Assembly (NCBI GenBank): GCA_002634395.1
Contig: NSJM01000022.1
Span: forward strand, 1-40,618
From: Candidatus Methylomirabilis sp.
Lineage (GTDB): Bacteria; Methylomirabilota; Methylomirabilia; Methylomirabilales; Methylomirabilaceae
Length of the DNA: 40,618 nucleotides
Direction: 5' to 3'
Positions 1 through 6,736 of the stretch are shown one piece after another (position 1 is the first letter of the stretch; the number at the start of each line of letters is the position of its first letter). The translations under genes were made by a program, and so were the position numbers. Under the pieces are notes generated by a model. That model was not told where the DNA came from, did no database searches, and was given only the letters and a program-made list of their open reading frames with translations.

Positions 1-1
1 C

Positions 2-106
2 ATGATCGATCGGCTCACCGACCAGGCGCACATCATCGAGACCGGAACTGAATCCTATCGATTCCGACGGACGCTGGCCAGACAGCGGCGAGCGAAAGGA
101 GCGTAG
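2..106 (+). CDS. istB: IstB-like ATP-binding protein, C-terminal end (partial)
   Basis: Only the last 34 residues are visible; the gene starts upstream of the window. The reading frame contains DRLTDQAHIIETGTESYRF followed by a basic tail ending RRAKGA and TAG. This matches the usual IstB ending, in which a short beta hairpin with a G-x-SYR motif precedes a basic tail. IstB is the AAA+ helper of IS21 transposition, acting with IstA at the element ends. The ATPase motifs lie outside the window, so activity cannot be judged. Identification rests on this short tail plus the repeats just downstream. Confidence 0.7.
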   Translation: MIDRLTDQAHIIETGTESYRFRRTLARQRRAKGA

Positions 107-174
107 ACGCAGACACCACACACACACGAGCGGGACGACCACGGCGAGCACAACACCCTGTGTTGTCTCACAGG

Positions 175-210
175 GTGGGCCAAATCAGATGATCGAAGTG
201 GGCCAAATCA
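175..210. repeat. IS21 subterminal direct repeats
   Basis: Two perfect copies of GTGGGCCAAATCA lie at 175-187 and 198-210. Their 23-bp period places them on nearly the same face of the helix. They mark the transposase-binding end of the IS21-type element. Confidence 0.75.
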
Positions 211-346
211 AGTTGACAAACACACCAGACACGCCGAAAGCGGAAGCACGTACCTTCAGGTAGAGCCAAGAAAAGCGTCACAAAGCAAGAGAAGCGTGAA
301 CCGCCTGGACGGAAACGTCTGAATGCGCCGTGACCGGCAGGAATGA

Positions 347-445
347 GTGGGGCATAAAGATGTCAGTACAACGATGATCTACATGCACGTCCTGAATCGG
401 GGTGGGAATGAAGTGCGTGGCCCAGCGGATGCGCTAGTCTCTTAA
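347..445 (+). pseudogene. Integron-integrase-like tyrosine recombinase, C-terminal scrap
   Basis: A 32-codon open stretch between stops reads [20 protein letters not shown] and then [12 protein letters not shown] before TAA. The block [19 protein letters not shown] is the hallmark C-terminal region of XerC/IntI-like tyrosine recombinases; it contains the second conserved His (GH) and the nucleophile Tyr (IYxHV). An in-frame TGA lies directly upstream and no start codon or N-terminal part is visible, so this is a remnant. It sits between the IS21 end and a toxin-antitoxin pair, which suggests repeated insertion and deletion at this locus. The stretch 446-600 after it holds nothing I can identify. 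Confidence 0.72.
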
Positions 446-618
446 ACAACAACCGAATCAGTTCACCCTCAACGTAACGGCTATTGGCGCGATGGGTATA
501 GCTTCCGGAGGTGGGACAGGCATCACAGTTGAAGCGCATGGAGGCGGTCCTGGCTCGCGGAGGATCGGGGCATCGAGAGCCTGAAGGTGCTGGATATCAC
601 ATGAGCAACTAAAAGAAA

Positions 619-855
619 GTGCGCGAAAAGCTCCTGCTGGGGGCGTCGGACGCGAACATAGATTTTGAGGAAATCTGTGCGATGCTGCGACATCTCGGGT
701 TCTCCGAGCGCCAGGGACACGGGAACCACCATATCTTCTATAAAGAAGGGGTACAGGAAATCATCAACTTGCAGCCGCGCGGCGGCAAGGGGAAGCCGTA
801 TCAGATGAAGCAAGTCCGACAGATCTTGCTGCGCTATCACATGATGGAGGACTGA
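619..855 (+). CDS. hicA: HicA-type mRNA interferase toxin
   Basis: This 78-residue protein has the HicA layout: a KLL-rich first helix, a central SERQGHGNHHIFYK stretch with the catalytic His of the dsRNA-binding-like fold, and EIINLQPRGGKGKPYQ near the C-terminus followed by the VRQIL helix. HicA toxins cleave mRNA and are neutralised by HicB. The start used here is GTG at 619. An in-frame ATG at 601 would give a more usual N-terminus (MSN-x-KKVREKLL), but codon 4 of that frame is TAA, so the original start may have been lost. The Shine-Dalgarno signal for the GTG is weak. The stop is one base from the hicB start, as expected for a coupled TA operon. Family call is firm; expression and activity are uncertain. 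Confidence 0.85.
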   Translation: MREKLLLGASDANIDFEEICAMLRHLGFSERQGHGNHHIFYKEGVQEIINLQPRGGKGKPYQMKQVRQILLRYHMMED

Positions 856-856
856 C

Positions 857-1066
857 ATGAGCAAATACGAACTCATTATCTACTGGAGCAAGGATGACGA
901 CGCTTTCGTAGTCGAAGTGCCGGAATTGCCCGGCTGCATGGCCGATGGTGCCACCTATGAAGAAGCCGTGGCCAACGCGCAGGCGGCTATCCGGGAGTGG
1001 GTTGAAACGGCCGAAGCGATTGGGCGACCCATCCCTCAGCCCAAAGGACGCCTCATGTACGCGTGA
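857..1066 (+). CDS. hicB: HicB-type antitoxin (short form)
   Basis: The 69-residue protein has the partial RNase H-like fold of HicB: a DDAFVVEVPELPGCMADG core followed by a TYEEAVANAQAAI helix and a C-terminal EAIGRPIPQPKG strand. It should bind and inhibit the HicA encoded immediately upstream (1-bp spacing). It lacks the C-terminal HTH or ribbon-helix-helix domain of longer HicB proteins, so operon autoregulation would need another mechanism. GGAGG lies just upstream of its ATG within hicA, a good coupled ribosome site. Confidence 0.88.
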   Translation: MSKYELIIYWSKDDDAFVVEVPELPGCMADGATYEEAVANAQAAIREWVETAEAIGRPIPQPKGRLMYA

Positions 1067-1102
1067 GCATTCGGAGAAAGTCGATGAATCTGAGAAGACC
1101 CC

Positions 1103-1138
1103 CTAATGCGTTGACGCGATGACGGCCTCCGGCATTAG
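1103..1138. repeat. Short inverted repeat in the gap after hicB
   Basis: CTAATGC at 1103-1109 pairs with GCATTAG at 1132-1138 across a 22-base loop. There is no T-run, so it is a poor intrinsic terminator. The surrounding 1067-1365 contains no convincing gene. An integron recombination site was considered because of the nearby integrase scraps, but the core motifs are not clear enough to call. Confidence 0.35.
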
Positions 1139-1365
1139 CGAGGTTATCATCAACTCGAAGCTGCCTGCCCGCGGCGTCGCAGGGCTCCGCCTCGCAGGCG
1201 GAGACGCCTCCACGTTTTCCCTCGAAAAGCCAGTCCCGACCACTGCTTCGCCACGAAAAGCCACGAAAAGCGCTTGACCGTCTCCCGGATTTGGCGTAAT
1301 AGATCGTCAGTCACCTTTCTTTCCCTTGGAGAGGAAGGACAGTATGGGCAATCCCACTGAAACAG

Positions 1366-1500
1366 GGACAATTCACCACCCCTCTGATCGAGGATGGCTC
1401 CGATGTCCGGACAGTTCAAGAGTTGCTTGAATATCGGGATGTGAGCACGACGATGATCTGTGCGCAAACCACGCGTCTCCTTGGAACTGCTCGGAGATAG
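1366..1500 (+). pseudogene. Second tyrosine recombinase (IntI/Xer-like) C-terminal scrap
   Basis: The frame ending at TAG 1498-1500 contains LIEDGSDVRTVQELLEYRD followed by VSTTMI. It matches the recombinase segment usually reading [30 protein letters not shown]. Important positions are degraded: the GH of the second His motif has become EY, and the catalytic Tyr of IYTHV is replaced by ICAQ. The scrap is therefore inactive. DNA identity with the other scrap (347-445) is low over the shared DVSTTMI block, so these are remnants of two different genes rather than a recent duplication. Confidence 0.7.
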
Positions 1501-1502
1501 CG

Positions 1503-1688
1503 ATGAAACAGCGTCAGAGTGATCCGGTCATCGACGAGATCCGGGATGTGCGCCACCGCATCTCAGCGCGCTTTGCGCATGATCCCGCCCGATTAGTGGC
1601 CCACTACATGGAGCGACAGAAACAGGACCAGGATCGGCTGATCGAGACCGAGAAAACCGCCCAGCGCATCGATCAGTCGGCCGCCTAA
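1503..1688 (+). CDS. Small conserved hypothetical protein, charged helical
   Basis: A 61-residue protein opens with a DPVIDEIRDVRHRISARF segment, then HDPARLVAHYMERQ and a polar tail. I recognise the pattern (DPVIxEIRxVRHxIS...HDPxxLVxYY) as a recurring family of small bacterial proteins of unknown function, often found in accessory DNA. GGAG nine bases before ATG 1503 supports the start. Two long amphipathic helices are likely; there is no signal peptide or catalytic motif. It begins two bases after the recombinase scrap ends. Function unknown. Confidence 0.6.
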   Translation: MKQRQSDPVIDEIRDVRHRISARFAHDPARLVAHYMERQKQDQDRLIETEKTAQRIDQSAA

Positions 1689-1892
1689 CTTTGCGCCCCG
1701 GCCAGACGCTCGCTCCACTCATACGGCTGAGCGTGATCGTTCAGCGGGCGTAGAAAGAACGTTTTGCATACCTGCGTTGGGGATATGGTTGACAAGTGTT
1801 TGAATCGAAACGAGAATCACATGGACGTGTTCGCGCTGTATCCGCATACTATGCCGGTCAGTATACTCAGTAGTTGGGCACGAGGAACAGCC

Positions 1893-2711
1893 ATGCAGAT
1901 AAGCGACAAAACCAGGAAGGTGCTTTGGGGCCGCTCCGGGAATCGGTGTGCAATCTGCAAGTGCGAACTCGTTATTGACGCAACCCGGAATGATGGTGAG
2001 TCCGTCGTGGCGGATGAGTGCCACATCATCTCAGCAAGGACGACTGGCCCCCGTTACGATGTCTCGTTCCCGTCACAGAAACTCGACGCCCATGAGAATC
2101 TGATCCTTCTTTGCCGAACACACCACAAGATGGTTGATGACCAGACTGCGACCTTCACTACCGACATCCTCCGCCAGATCAAGTCCAACCATGAGATTTG
2201 GGTCTCGCAACAACTGGCCGAGAGCGAGAAACCGCAACCTGTCAGACTGCGAAGGGTGAAGCGGAACATTCCCTCCGTACTCCCCCGCCTCACGACCGGG
2301 AAGGAAATTCTCGATCTCGTCACAAATGCGATGGCTTACTCGTTCGATCACGACGAACTTAACTCCCAGGGGGAAGTTGATCTCGTTGGCACTTTCTTGG
2401 AAGTCGCTCAAGACTGGGGTGAACTGAGTTCCGATCTTGAGGCAGGCCGCCGCGTACAAATAGCCTACGACCTCACGAAGTCACTTCAAGAGGTTGAGGA
2501 CGCGGGGTTTTTCGTTTTCGGCGGGCGAGAAGTCCAACTTCTGGAAGGCGGGGACCAGTCAGCACCATCGAGTTGGCCCGTCGCTATCATGCGCGTGCTC
2601 CGGAAGGACAATCCCGCAATCGCGAAGATCAATCTGGACCAAATGAACGAGGCGGACGCCCAACCAACTGCTGCATGCGATGTCGCTACCCGCGCCGCGC
2701 ATGAGGAGTGA
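1893..2711 (+). CDS. HNH endonuclease-domain protein
   Basis: The 272-residue protein starts at ATG 1893, preceded by GAGGAA; a longer frame back to 1764 has no ribosome site and an unlike N-terminus. Residues about 1-90 form an HNH domain: CAIC zinc pair, DECHIISARTTGPRYD with the catalytic ECHI, then ENLILLCRTHHKMVDDQ with the second CxxxH(H) motif. This is a metal-dependent nuclease fold. The remaining 180 residues are a domain I do not recognise, possibly sensing or partner-binding. Proteins of this shape occur in defence and mobile DNA, and here it sits beside another HNH gene and a type I restriction remnant. Cellular target unknown. Confidence 0.82.
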   Translation: MQISDKTRKVLWGRSGNRCAICKCELVIDATRNDGESVVADECHIISARTTGPRYDVSFPSQKLDAHENLILLCRTHHKMVDDQTATFTTDILRQIKSNHEIWVSQQLAESEKPQPVRLRRVKRNIPSVLPRLTTGKEILDLVTNAMAYSFDHDELNSQGEVDLVGTFLEVAQDWGELSSDLEAGRRVQIAYDLTKSLQEVEDAGFFVFGGREVQLLEGGDQSAPSSWPVAIMRVLRKDNPAIAKINLDQMNEADAQPTAACDVATRAAHEE

Positions 2712-2739
2712 CATTAGACTGCTCCGAGAGAGTCTGAGC

Positions 2740-3435
2740 GTGAACAATAAGAGACCAATGATCTGTGTCTACTGTGGATCAGCAGCAGAGCTGACACGGG
2801 ATCACATCCCACCGAAAGCGCTCTTCCCGCAACCGCGGCCCACCCTGATCACCGTGCCTAGTTGCCGTGCTTGCAACGGGAATGCGTCTCGCGATGACGA
2901 GTATCTAAAGGTCATGGCTACACTTCGAGATGACCTCGCCTCAGATCCGAACGTCCAGCGGCTTATCCCGGGTGTTCTTCGTGGGCTGGCCCGTCCCCAG
3001 GCTTTACGTCTTGCGCGCTCCATTGTCAGTACCGCCAAAGAGGTAGAAATCCAAACCGCTTCTGGACTCTCTGTCGGCAAGGGCGTTGGTTACGACGTCG
3101 ATCTGGTCGTGTTAGATCGGGTAATGGCTCGAACAGTAAAAGGGCTCTACTTTCATCACTTCGAAAAGCCCATACCGATAGGATATGATGTTCGCGCCTT
3201 CTCCTTCGCTGGTCTCCAGGGTGTTGACCAGTCCCTACGAGGGAACATCATTGATACGATCACGGCGCTAACTTCGCAGCATCTTCACAGAGTGGGAGAC
3301 CGAATCTTCCTCTACTGGTACCAGACGCCGCCCGAACATGAGGTTGTCTCGGCGTGGCTATTGCTCCTCTATCTGAGGCTCCCTTTCCTTTGTATAATCG
3401 GACCGAAAGACGAATGTGCTACTCGCACAGTCTAA
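2740..3435 (+). CDS. Second HNH-type zinc-motif protein
   Basis: The N-terminus carries CVYCGS, then TRDHIPPKALFP and CRACNGNASRDDEY, a compact HNH variant with two zinc-binding CxxC pairs and the DH of the nuclease motif. The following ~190 residues have no motif I know; the last 30 are hydrophobic. Start choice is unsure: ATG 2701 (overlapping the previous gene by 11 bases), GTG 2740 and ATG 2758 are all in frame; GTG 2740 follows GAGAGAG. Close spacing with the upstream HNH gene suggests one transcript. Nuclease activity is inferred from the motif only. Confidence 0.72.
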   Translation: MNNKRPMICVYCGSAAELTRDHIPPKALFPQPRPTLITVPSCRACNGNASRDDEYLKVMATLRDDLASDPNVQRLIPGVLRGLARPQALRLARSIVSTAKEVEIQTASGLSVGKGVGYDVDLVVLDRVMARTVKGLYFHHFEKPIPIGYDVRAFSFAGLQGVDQSLRGNIIDTITALTSQHLHRVGDRIFLYWYQTPPEHEVVSAWLLLLYLRLPFLCIIGPKDECATRTV

Positions 3436-3603
3436 CCAGCCACTGGAGCTGCGGACGTTATATTTTCCATCATACCCCTCGGTCTGGCGCTAGGTAGGAC
3501 ATCGAGAAAAAGAGAAGTTTGATTCCACGACTGACTGAGAAATGGGGTCAGACTCCATTTTCCAACCAGAGCACGATAATGACGGCGTAGAGGATAGGTG
3601 CCC

Positions 3604-4473
3604 GTGTTTGAACAAGCCTTCAAAAACATCGACGATATCCTGCGGAAAGAGGCCGGATGCACGACCGAGCTCGACTACACCGAGCAGACGTCCTGGCTGC
3701 TGTTCCTGAAATACCTCGACGGACTCGAGCAGGACCGCGCCGATGAGGCCGCGCTGGAGAGGAAGAAGTACAGCTACATCCTCGACAAGCCGTACCGCTG
3801 GGAAACCTGGGCCGCGCCTAAGGGTAAGGACGGCAAGCTCGACCATAACTCCGCCCTGACCGGCGACGACCTCCGCGATTTCGTCAATCAGAAGCTCTTC
3901 CCGTACCTGCACGGTTTCACACAGAAGGCCGGCGGATCGAACACCATCGAATACAAGATCGGCGAAATCTTTGGTGAGATCAAGAACAAGATCTCCAGCG
4001 GCTACAACCTGCGCGAGATCATCGACCACATTGACGAACTGCGCGCTCTCTGGAGCGCGCCGGAGACGCGGAAGAAGCTGCTGCAGGGTCTCGCCGAGAA
4101 GGGCTCTGGGGGCGAGCAACTGGCCGAGATGCAGAAGATCATCGACGCGGAGAAGAGCGATCTGTTCGACGTGCTGGCGCATGTGGCCTATGCCCTGCCC
4201 CCGCTCACCCGTGAAGAGCGGGCCGCAAGAGCCAAGGTCGTTATCAGTACGCGCTTCAACAGCAAGCAGCAGGTGTTTCTCGATTTTGTGCTGTCACACT
4301 ACGTCAGCGTCGGGGTGGAAGAACTTGATCAGGACAAGCTCACTCCCCTATTGCGGCTCAAGTATCACAACTCCATCGCCGACGCCGTGGTCGATCTGGG
4401 CAGGCCGGATGAGATTGGGCGCGTCTTCGCAGGCTTCCAGAAGTACCTGTATCAGCAACAGGCGGCCGCGTGA
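3604..4473 (+). pseudogene. In-frame chimera: HsdM N-terminus joined to HsdR C-terminus
   Basis: An uninterrupted frame joins two genes of a type I restriction-modification system. The first ~147 residues (FEQAFKNIDDILRKEAG, LDYTEQTSWLLFLKYLDGLE, KIGEIFGEIKNKISSGYNL) are the HsdM N-terminal helical domain. From about ALWSAPETRKKLL onward the sequence is the HsdR C-terminal region (LTREERAARAKVVIS, FLDFVLSHYVSVGVEEL, GFQKYLYQQQAAA). The switch is near 4040-4050, at DELR. The methylase NPPY motif, HsdS, and the nuclease and translocase parts of HsdR are all missing, so it cannot restrict or methylate. GTG 3604 gives the usual MFEQ start; GTG 3598 is an alternative. The frame still has a natural HsdR stop. 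It may be a deletion scar or a small retained protein. Confidence 0.85.
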
Positions 4474-4608
4474 CACGCAAGAACCAAGAGTTCGTCGAGG
4501 AAGCGCCGGGCATGTTGGAGGTATTTAGCGGTGACGCTCGACGATCGCATCTGCTACTCTCTAACACCAGAGAATGGTTGTCGGCGCGACAGTTCGGTGC
4601 TACTACTT

Positions 4609-4755
4609 ATTAACAGTCTCATAATTGAATCGACACCCATTGAGAAAATCTCCCCTCGCCCCTCTTTTCCAAAGAGGGGTCAATCCTTCCTTTGACAAAG
4701 GGAGGCGAGGAGGGATTGTTCGATCATGTGAAACTATTATTATGAGACGGTTAAT
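4609..4755. mobile_element. MITE-like element with 17-bp terminal inverted repeats
   Basis: The ends ATTAACAGTCTCATAAT (4609-4625) and its complement at 4739-4755 match at 16 of 17 positions. The 147-bp unit contains no ORF but has internal GC-rich inverted segments (CCCCTCTTTT/AAAGAGGGG and CCTTTGACAAAGG). This is the structure of a non-autonomous miniature element. Further G-rich repeat-like DNA follows to about 4825. The region 4474-4841 otherwise holds no convincing gene; a 47-codon frame starting at GTG 4470 was not accepted. Confidence 0.6.
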
Positions 4756-4841
4756 ATTTTCACGCCGGCAATAAATCTCCCCTACCCCATTTGCCGAAGG
4801 GGGGGCAGCGAAGCGGGGGAATATGAAGAGGTGGTGAAGGT

Positions 4842-5261
4842 ATGACTCTGGCTGAAGCAACTGCAACCATCATCCACACCGTTCTGGCGCACTACCCCGC
4901 GACGCAGGCCATCTACCTGTTCGGCTCGTATGGCGCAGGTGACGCTTGGCCGGATAGCGATGCGGACATTGCCCTGCTCTTCACCCCTGAACAGGCCAAA
5001 GCGGAACACAACCTGCTCCTGAGCCAATGCCGCTTTGATCTGGAAGATGCCCTGCCCAAAGAGGTGGATTTGCTCAATGCCCGGCAGGTATCCACCGTCT
5101 TTCAAAAGGAAATTATTGGCGGTGTCCGTATCTATTGCGCCGATCCGTATGCGGCGGATGAATTTGAAATGCTGGTCATTTCCTACTACCAAAAGCTGAA
5201 CGAAGAGCGGCGGGAAATCCTGGACGCCTTTGACAAAACCGGGAGGGCGTACGCCGTATGA
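4842..5261 (+). CDS. mntA: MntA-type nucleotidyltransferase antitoxin
   Basis: This 139-residue protein has the minimal nucleotidyltransferase motif GS-x10-DxD (G28, S29, D40, D42) in LFGSYGAGDAWPDSDADIAL. It belongs to the MNT half of HEPN-MNT pairs (type VII toxin-antitoxin), where MntA blocks the HEPN ribonuclease HepT by adding AMP groups to a tyrosine. A GAAGG precedes ATG 4842. Its stop overlaps, as ATGA, the start of what should be hepT, but that gene breaks off after seven codons. The antitoxin is therefore an orphan here, unless another HEPN protein in the genome serves as partner. Confidence 0.85.
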   Translation: MTLAEATATIIHTVLAHYPATQAIYLFGSYGAGDAWPDSDADIALLFTPEQAKAEHNLLLSQCRFDLEDALPKEVDLLNARQVSTVFQKEIIGGVRIYCADPYAADEFEMLVISYYQKLNEERREILDAFDKTGRAYAV

Positions 5262-5281
5262 ACGACATCGTCATCAAATGA
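5258..5281 (+). pseudogene. hepT start remnant (seven codons)
   Basis: The frame starting at ATG 5258, overlapping the mntA stop, reads MNDIVIK and then TGA. HepT proteins of this pair often begin MNDVVINK, so the first codons look authentic. The following DNA does not resemble a HEPN domain in any frame; instead a short interspersed repeat begins about 30 bases later. I infer a deletion or insertion removed the toxin. Confidence 0.5.
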
Positions 5282-5310
5282 ACTACCTGGCAGCAGGCCG
5301 CGTGGTATGG

Positions 5311-5362
5311 TCTTCTGTTCTGGCCCGTCATTCCGTGCTTGACACGGAATTCAGTCGGACCC
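5311..5362. repeat. Interspersed repeat copy (CCCGTCATTCC type), short
   Basis: The stretch shares TTCTGGCCCGTCATTCCG, GTGCTTGACAC and GAATxCAGTCGG, in the same order, with the longer copy at 17829-17962. It contains a small hairpin (CCGTG...CACGG). It lies just after the broken hepT. This looks like a truncated copy of a dispersed intergenic repeat. Confidence 0.55.
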
Positions 5363-5443
5363 CAACGGGTTCGGCGACCGCGTCAAGGAGTTTATCGGTG
5401 AGCGTTAGGCATTGCAGCTGTACAATCCGAGGAGTGTCCTGAT

Positions 5444-5827
5444 ATGTCACCAGACATAGACCTGTTCATCGCGCTTGAGCGCCGCGTGTGGCAGGCGCTG
5501 GCAGATGGCGATGCCAGCGCCGATGCACGTCTTCTCGATCCCCGGTATCTCGGCGTCTATGCAACCGGCTTCGGTTCAAAAGATGACCATGTGGCGCAAC
5601 TGCGCAATGGCCCCATTGTTGAAAGCTTCGCCATCGAGGATCCTCGACTCCTGGTGTTCGCACCGAACACCGTGCTGCTTGCCTATCGAGCAACCTTTAC
5701 ACCGGCAGGCAAGGCCGATCCGCAAGTGGTCCACACCATGTACGTGTCGTCAGTGTGGAAACAACGTGGTGCTGAGTGGGTCAACATATTCAGTCAAGAC
5801 ACGATGGCAGATGAGGCTGCCAAGTGA
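5444..5827 (+). CDS. NTF2-like (DUF4440/SnoaL-fold) protein
   Basis: A 127-residue cytoplasmic protein with the cone-shaped NTF2-like pattern: an N-terminal helix LFIALERRVWQALADGD, a DARLLDPRYLGVYATG segment, and three C-terminal strands (VLLAYRATFTP, VHTMYVSSVWKQR, WVNIFSQDTM). Members bind small hydrophobic ligands or act as isomerases; no specific catalytic residues can be assigned. GAGGAGTG upstream of ATG 5444 is a good ribosome site. It stands alone. Confidence 0.65.
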   Translation: MSPDIDLFIALERRVWQALADGDASADARLLDPRYLGVYATGFGSKDDHVAQLRNGPIVESFAIEDPRLLVFAPNTVLLAYRATFTPAGKADPQVVHTMYVSSVWKQRGAEWVNIFSQDTMADEAAK

Positions 5828-5944
5828 GTAGGCCTGACCCTGTGTTCACTCGGGCACGCACCCCAGGCGCCGCGTATCTTCAGTCGGGGCGCGGACTCAC
5901 AACGGTTGTTGACGCAACTTATTTTCACGAAAGGAGACACAGCA

Positions 5945-6073
5945 ATGGGTGACAGTGGAAAAAAGGATAAAGGCAAAAGGGAAACGCAAAAAAAGGCCCA
6001 GCTTGATCCAAAGGCCAAACGAAAATTGAAACAGGAAAAGAAGCATAAGTCCAGCTCCATCTCTTCCAGGTGA
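5945..6073 (+). CDS. Small lysine-rich protein, 42 residues
   Basis: A short frame starting at ATG 5945 after AAAGGAGACACAGCA encodes a protein with many Lys, beginning MGDSGKKDKGKRETQKKAQL and ending SSSISSR. The strong ribosome site and the recurring KKDKGK...KAQLDPKAKRK pattern argue that it is real. I recall similar small basic proteins in many bacteria, with no known function. It is probably disordered and could bind nucleic acid, but that is only inference from its charge. Confidence 0.62.
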   Translation: MGDSGKKDKGKRETQKKAQLDPKAKRKLKQEKKHKSSSISSR

Positions 6074-6260
6074 CCTTCAATCACGTAAGGGAGTTGTGTG
6101 CCGGTCGCCGACCAGACCATTCACACTATGTCACCGGCAGCACAACCAGTCGATGCACCAGCCGGGAATGGCGGTTGCGCGTGCAATCAATGTCGCTCGA
6201 TGCCATTCCAGGCTGATGATCTCGAACATTGAGGCAACTATTCACGACAAGGAGGGACAC

Positions 6261-6590
6261 ATGGCTGGAGTAAAATTTATTGTAATCTACCCTCGTCCGA
6301 CTGATATTGAAGCCTTCGAGAAGGTGTATCAGGACGAGCACGTACCCATGGCGGTTGAAAAGCTGGTCGGCAAGACCAAACTCGTAGCGACAAAGGTACT
6401 GGCTTCTCCTCAAGGGACACCACCTTTTTACCGTATCGCCGAGGTTCACTTCCCGTCGATGGAAGCCCTGGAGGCCTGCGCTGCTTCAGCAGGGACGAAG
6501 GAGACATTGGCCCATGCCGTGTCTATCTCCACCGGAGGCACACCGATTTTTTTAGTCGCCGAAGAGGAGACTTTCACCTTCGCCCCATGA
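6261..6590 (+). CDS. EthD-family protein
   Basis: The 109-residue protein starts at ATG 6261 after AAGGAGGGACAC; an extension to 6096 lacks a ribosome site. The sequence VKFIVIYPRPTDIEAFEKVY, DEHVPMA and PPFYRIAEVHFPSMEAL match EthD-like dimeric alpha-beta barrel proteins (ferredoxin-like fold), often involved in ring-cleavage or ether degradation or of unknown role. The conserved His in DEHVPMA is present. No neighbouring pathway genes explain a substrate. Confidence 0.8.
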   Translation: MAGVKFIVIYPRPTDIEAFEKVYQDEHVPMAVEKLVGKTKLVATKVLASPQGTPPFYRIAEVHFPSMEALEACAASAGTKETLAHAVSISTGGTPIFLVAEEETFTFAP

Positions 6591-6736
6591 GCTCTGACCC
6601 TGGCGCAGGAGATTTCCGCATCGATCGGCATGACGATCGACCCTGACCTCTGCATCCTGAATGACTACGACACCGAAAGGTGCATGGGAGTTCACCAACT
6701 GCTTCGCCGCTCTGACGTGACACCCGGCCCGGCCCG

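Larger units (their letters stand above)
1..218 (+). mobile_element. Right end of an IS21-family insertion sequence (partial)
   Basis: The window opens inside an insertion sequence. The last codons of an IstB-type ATPase helper are followed by about 110 non-coding bases and two direct copies of GTGGGCCAAATCA, 23 bp apart, ending near TTGACA. Spaced subterminal repeats of this type are typical of IS21-family ends, where the IstA transposase binds. The istA gene and the left end lie outside the window. The exact outer boundary (about 218) is inferred from the repeat pattern; no target duplication can be checked. Confidence 0.72.

Noticed and set aside
1103-1138. attC-like integron recombination site
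   Set aside because: An inverted repeat exists near integrase scraps, but the paired core sites and extrahelical-base pattern could not be recognised by eye.
3535-3565. AATGGGGTCAGACTCCATTTT motif before the hsdM-like start, as seen near REP-associated transposases
   Set aside because: Only the short motif is present, with no transposase gene or paired hairpin, so no element is called.
4470-4613. 47-codon frame starting at a GTG overlapping the HsdM-HsdR stop
   Set aside because: No ribosome site beyond the overlap, no recognised sequence, and it runs into the MITE-like element; likely chance or leftover of a downstream gene.
5363-5420. Short frame NGFGDRVKEFIGER ending at TAG 5406, perhaps the tail of a lost gene
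   Set aside because: Fourteen residues cannot be assigned to any family, and the sequence directly follows an interspersed repeat.
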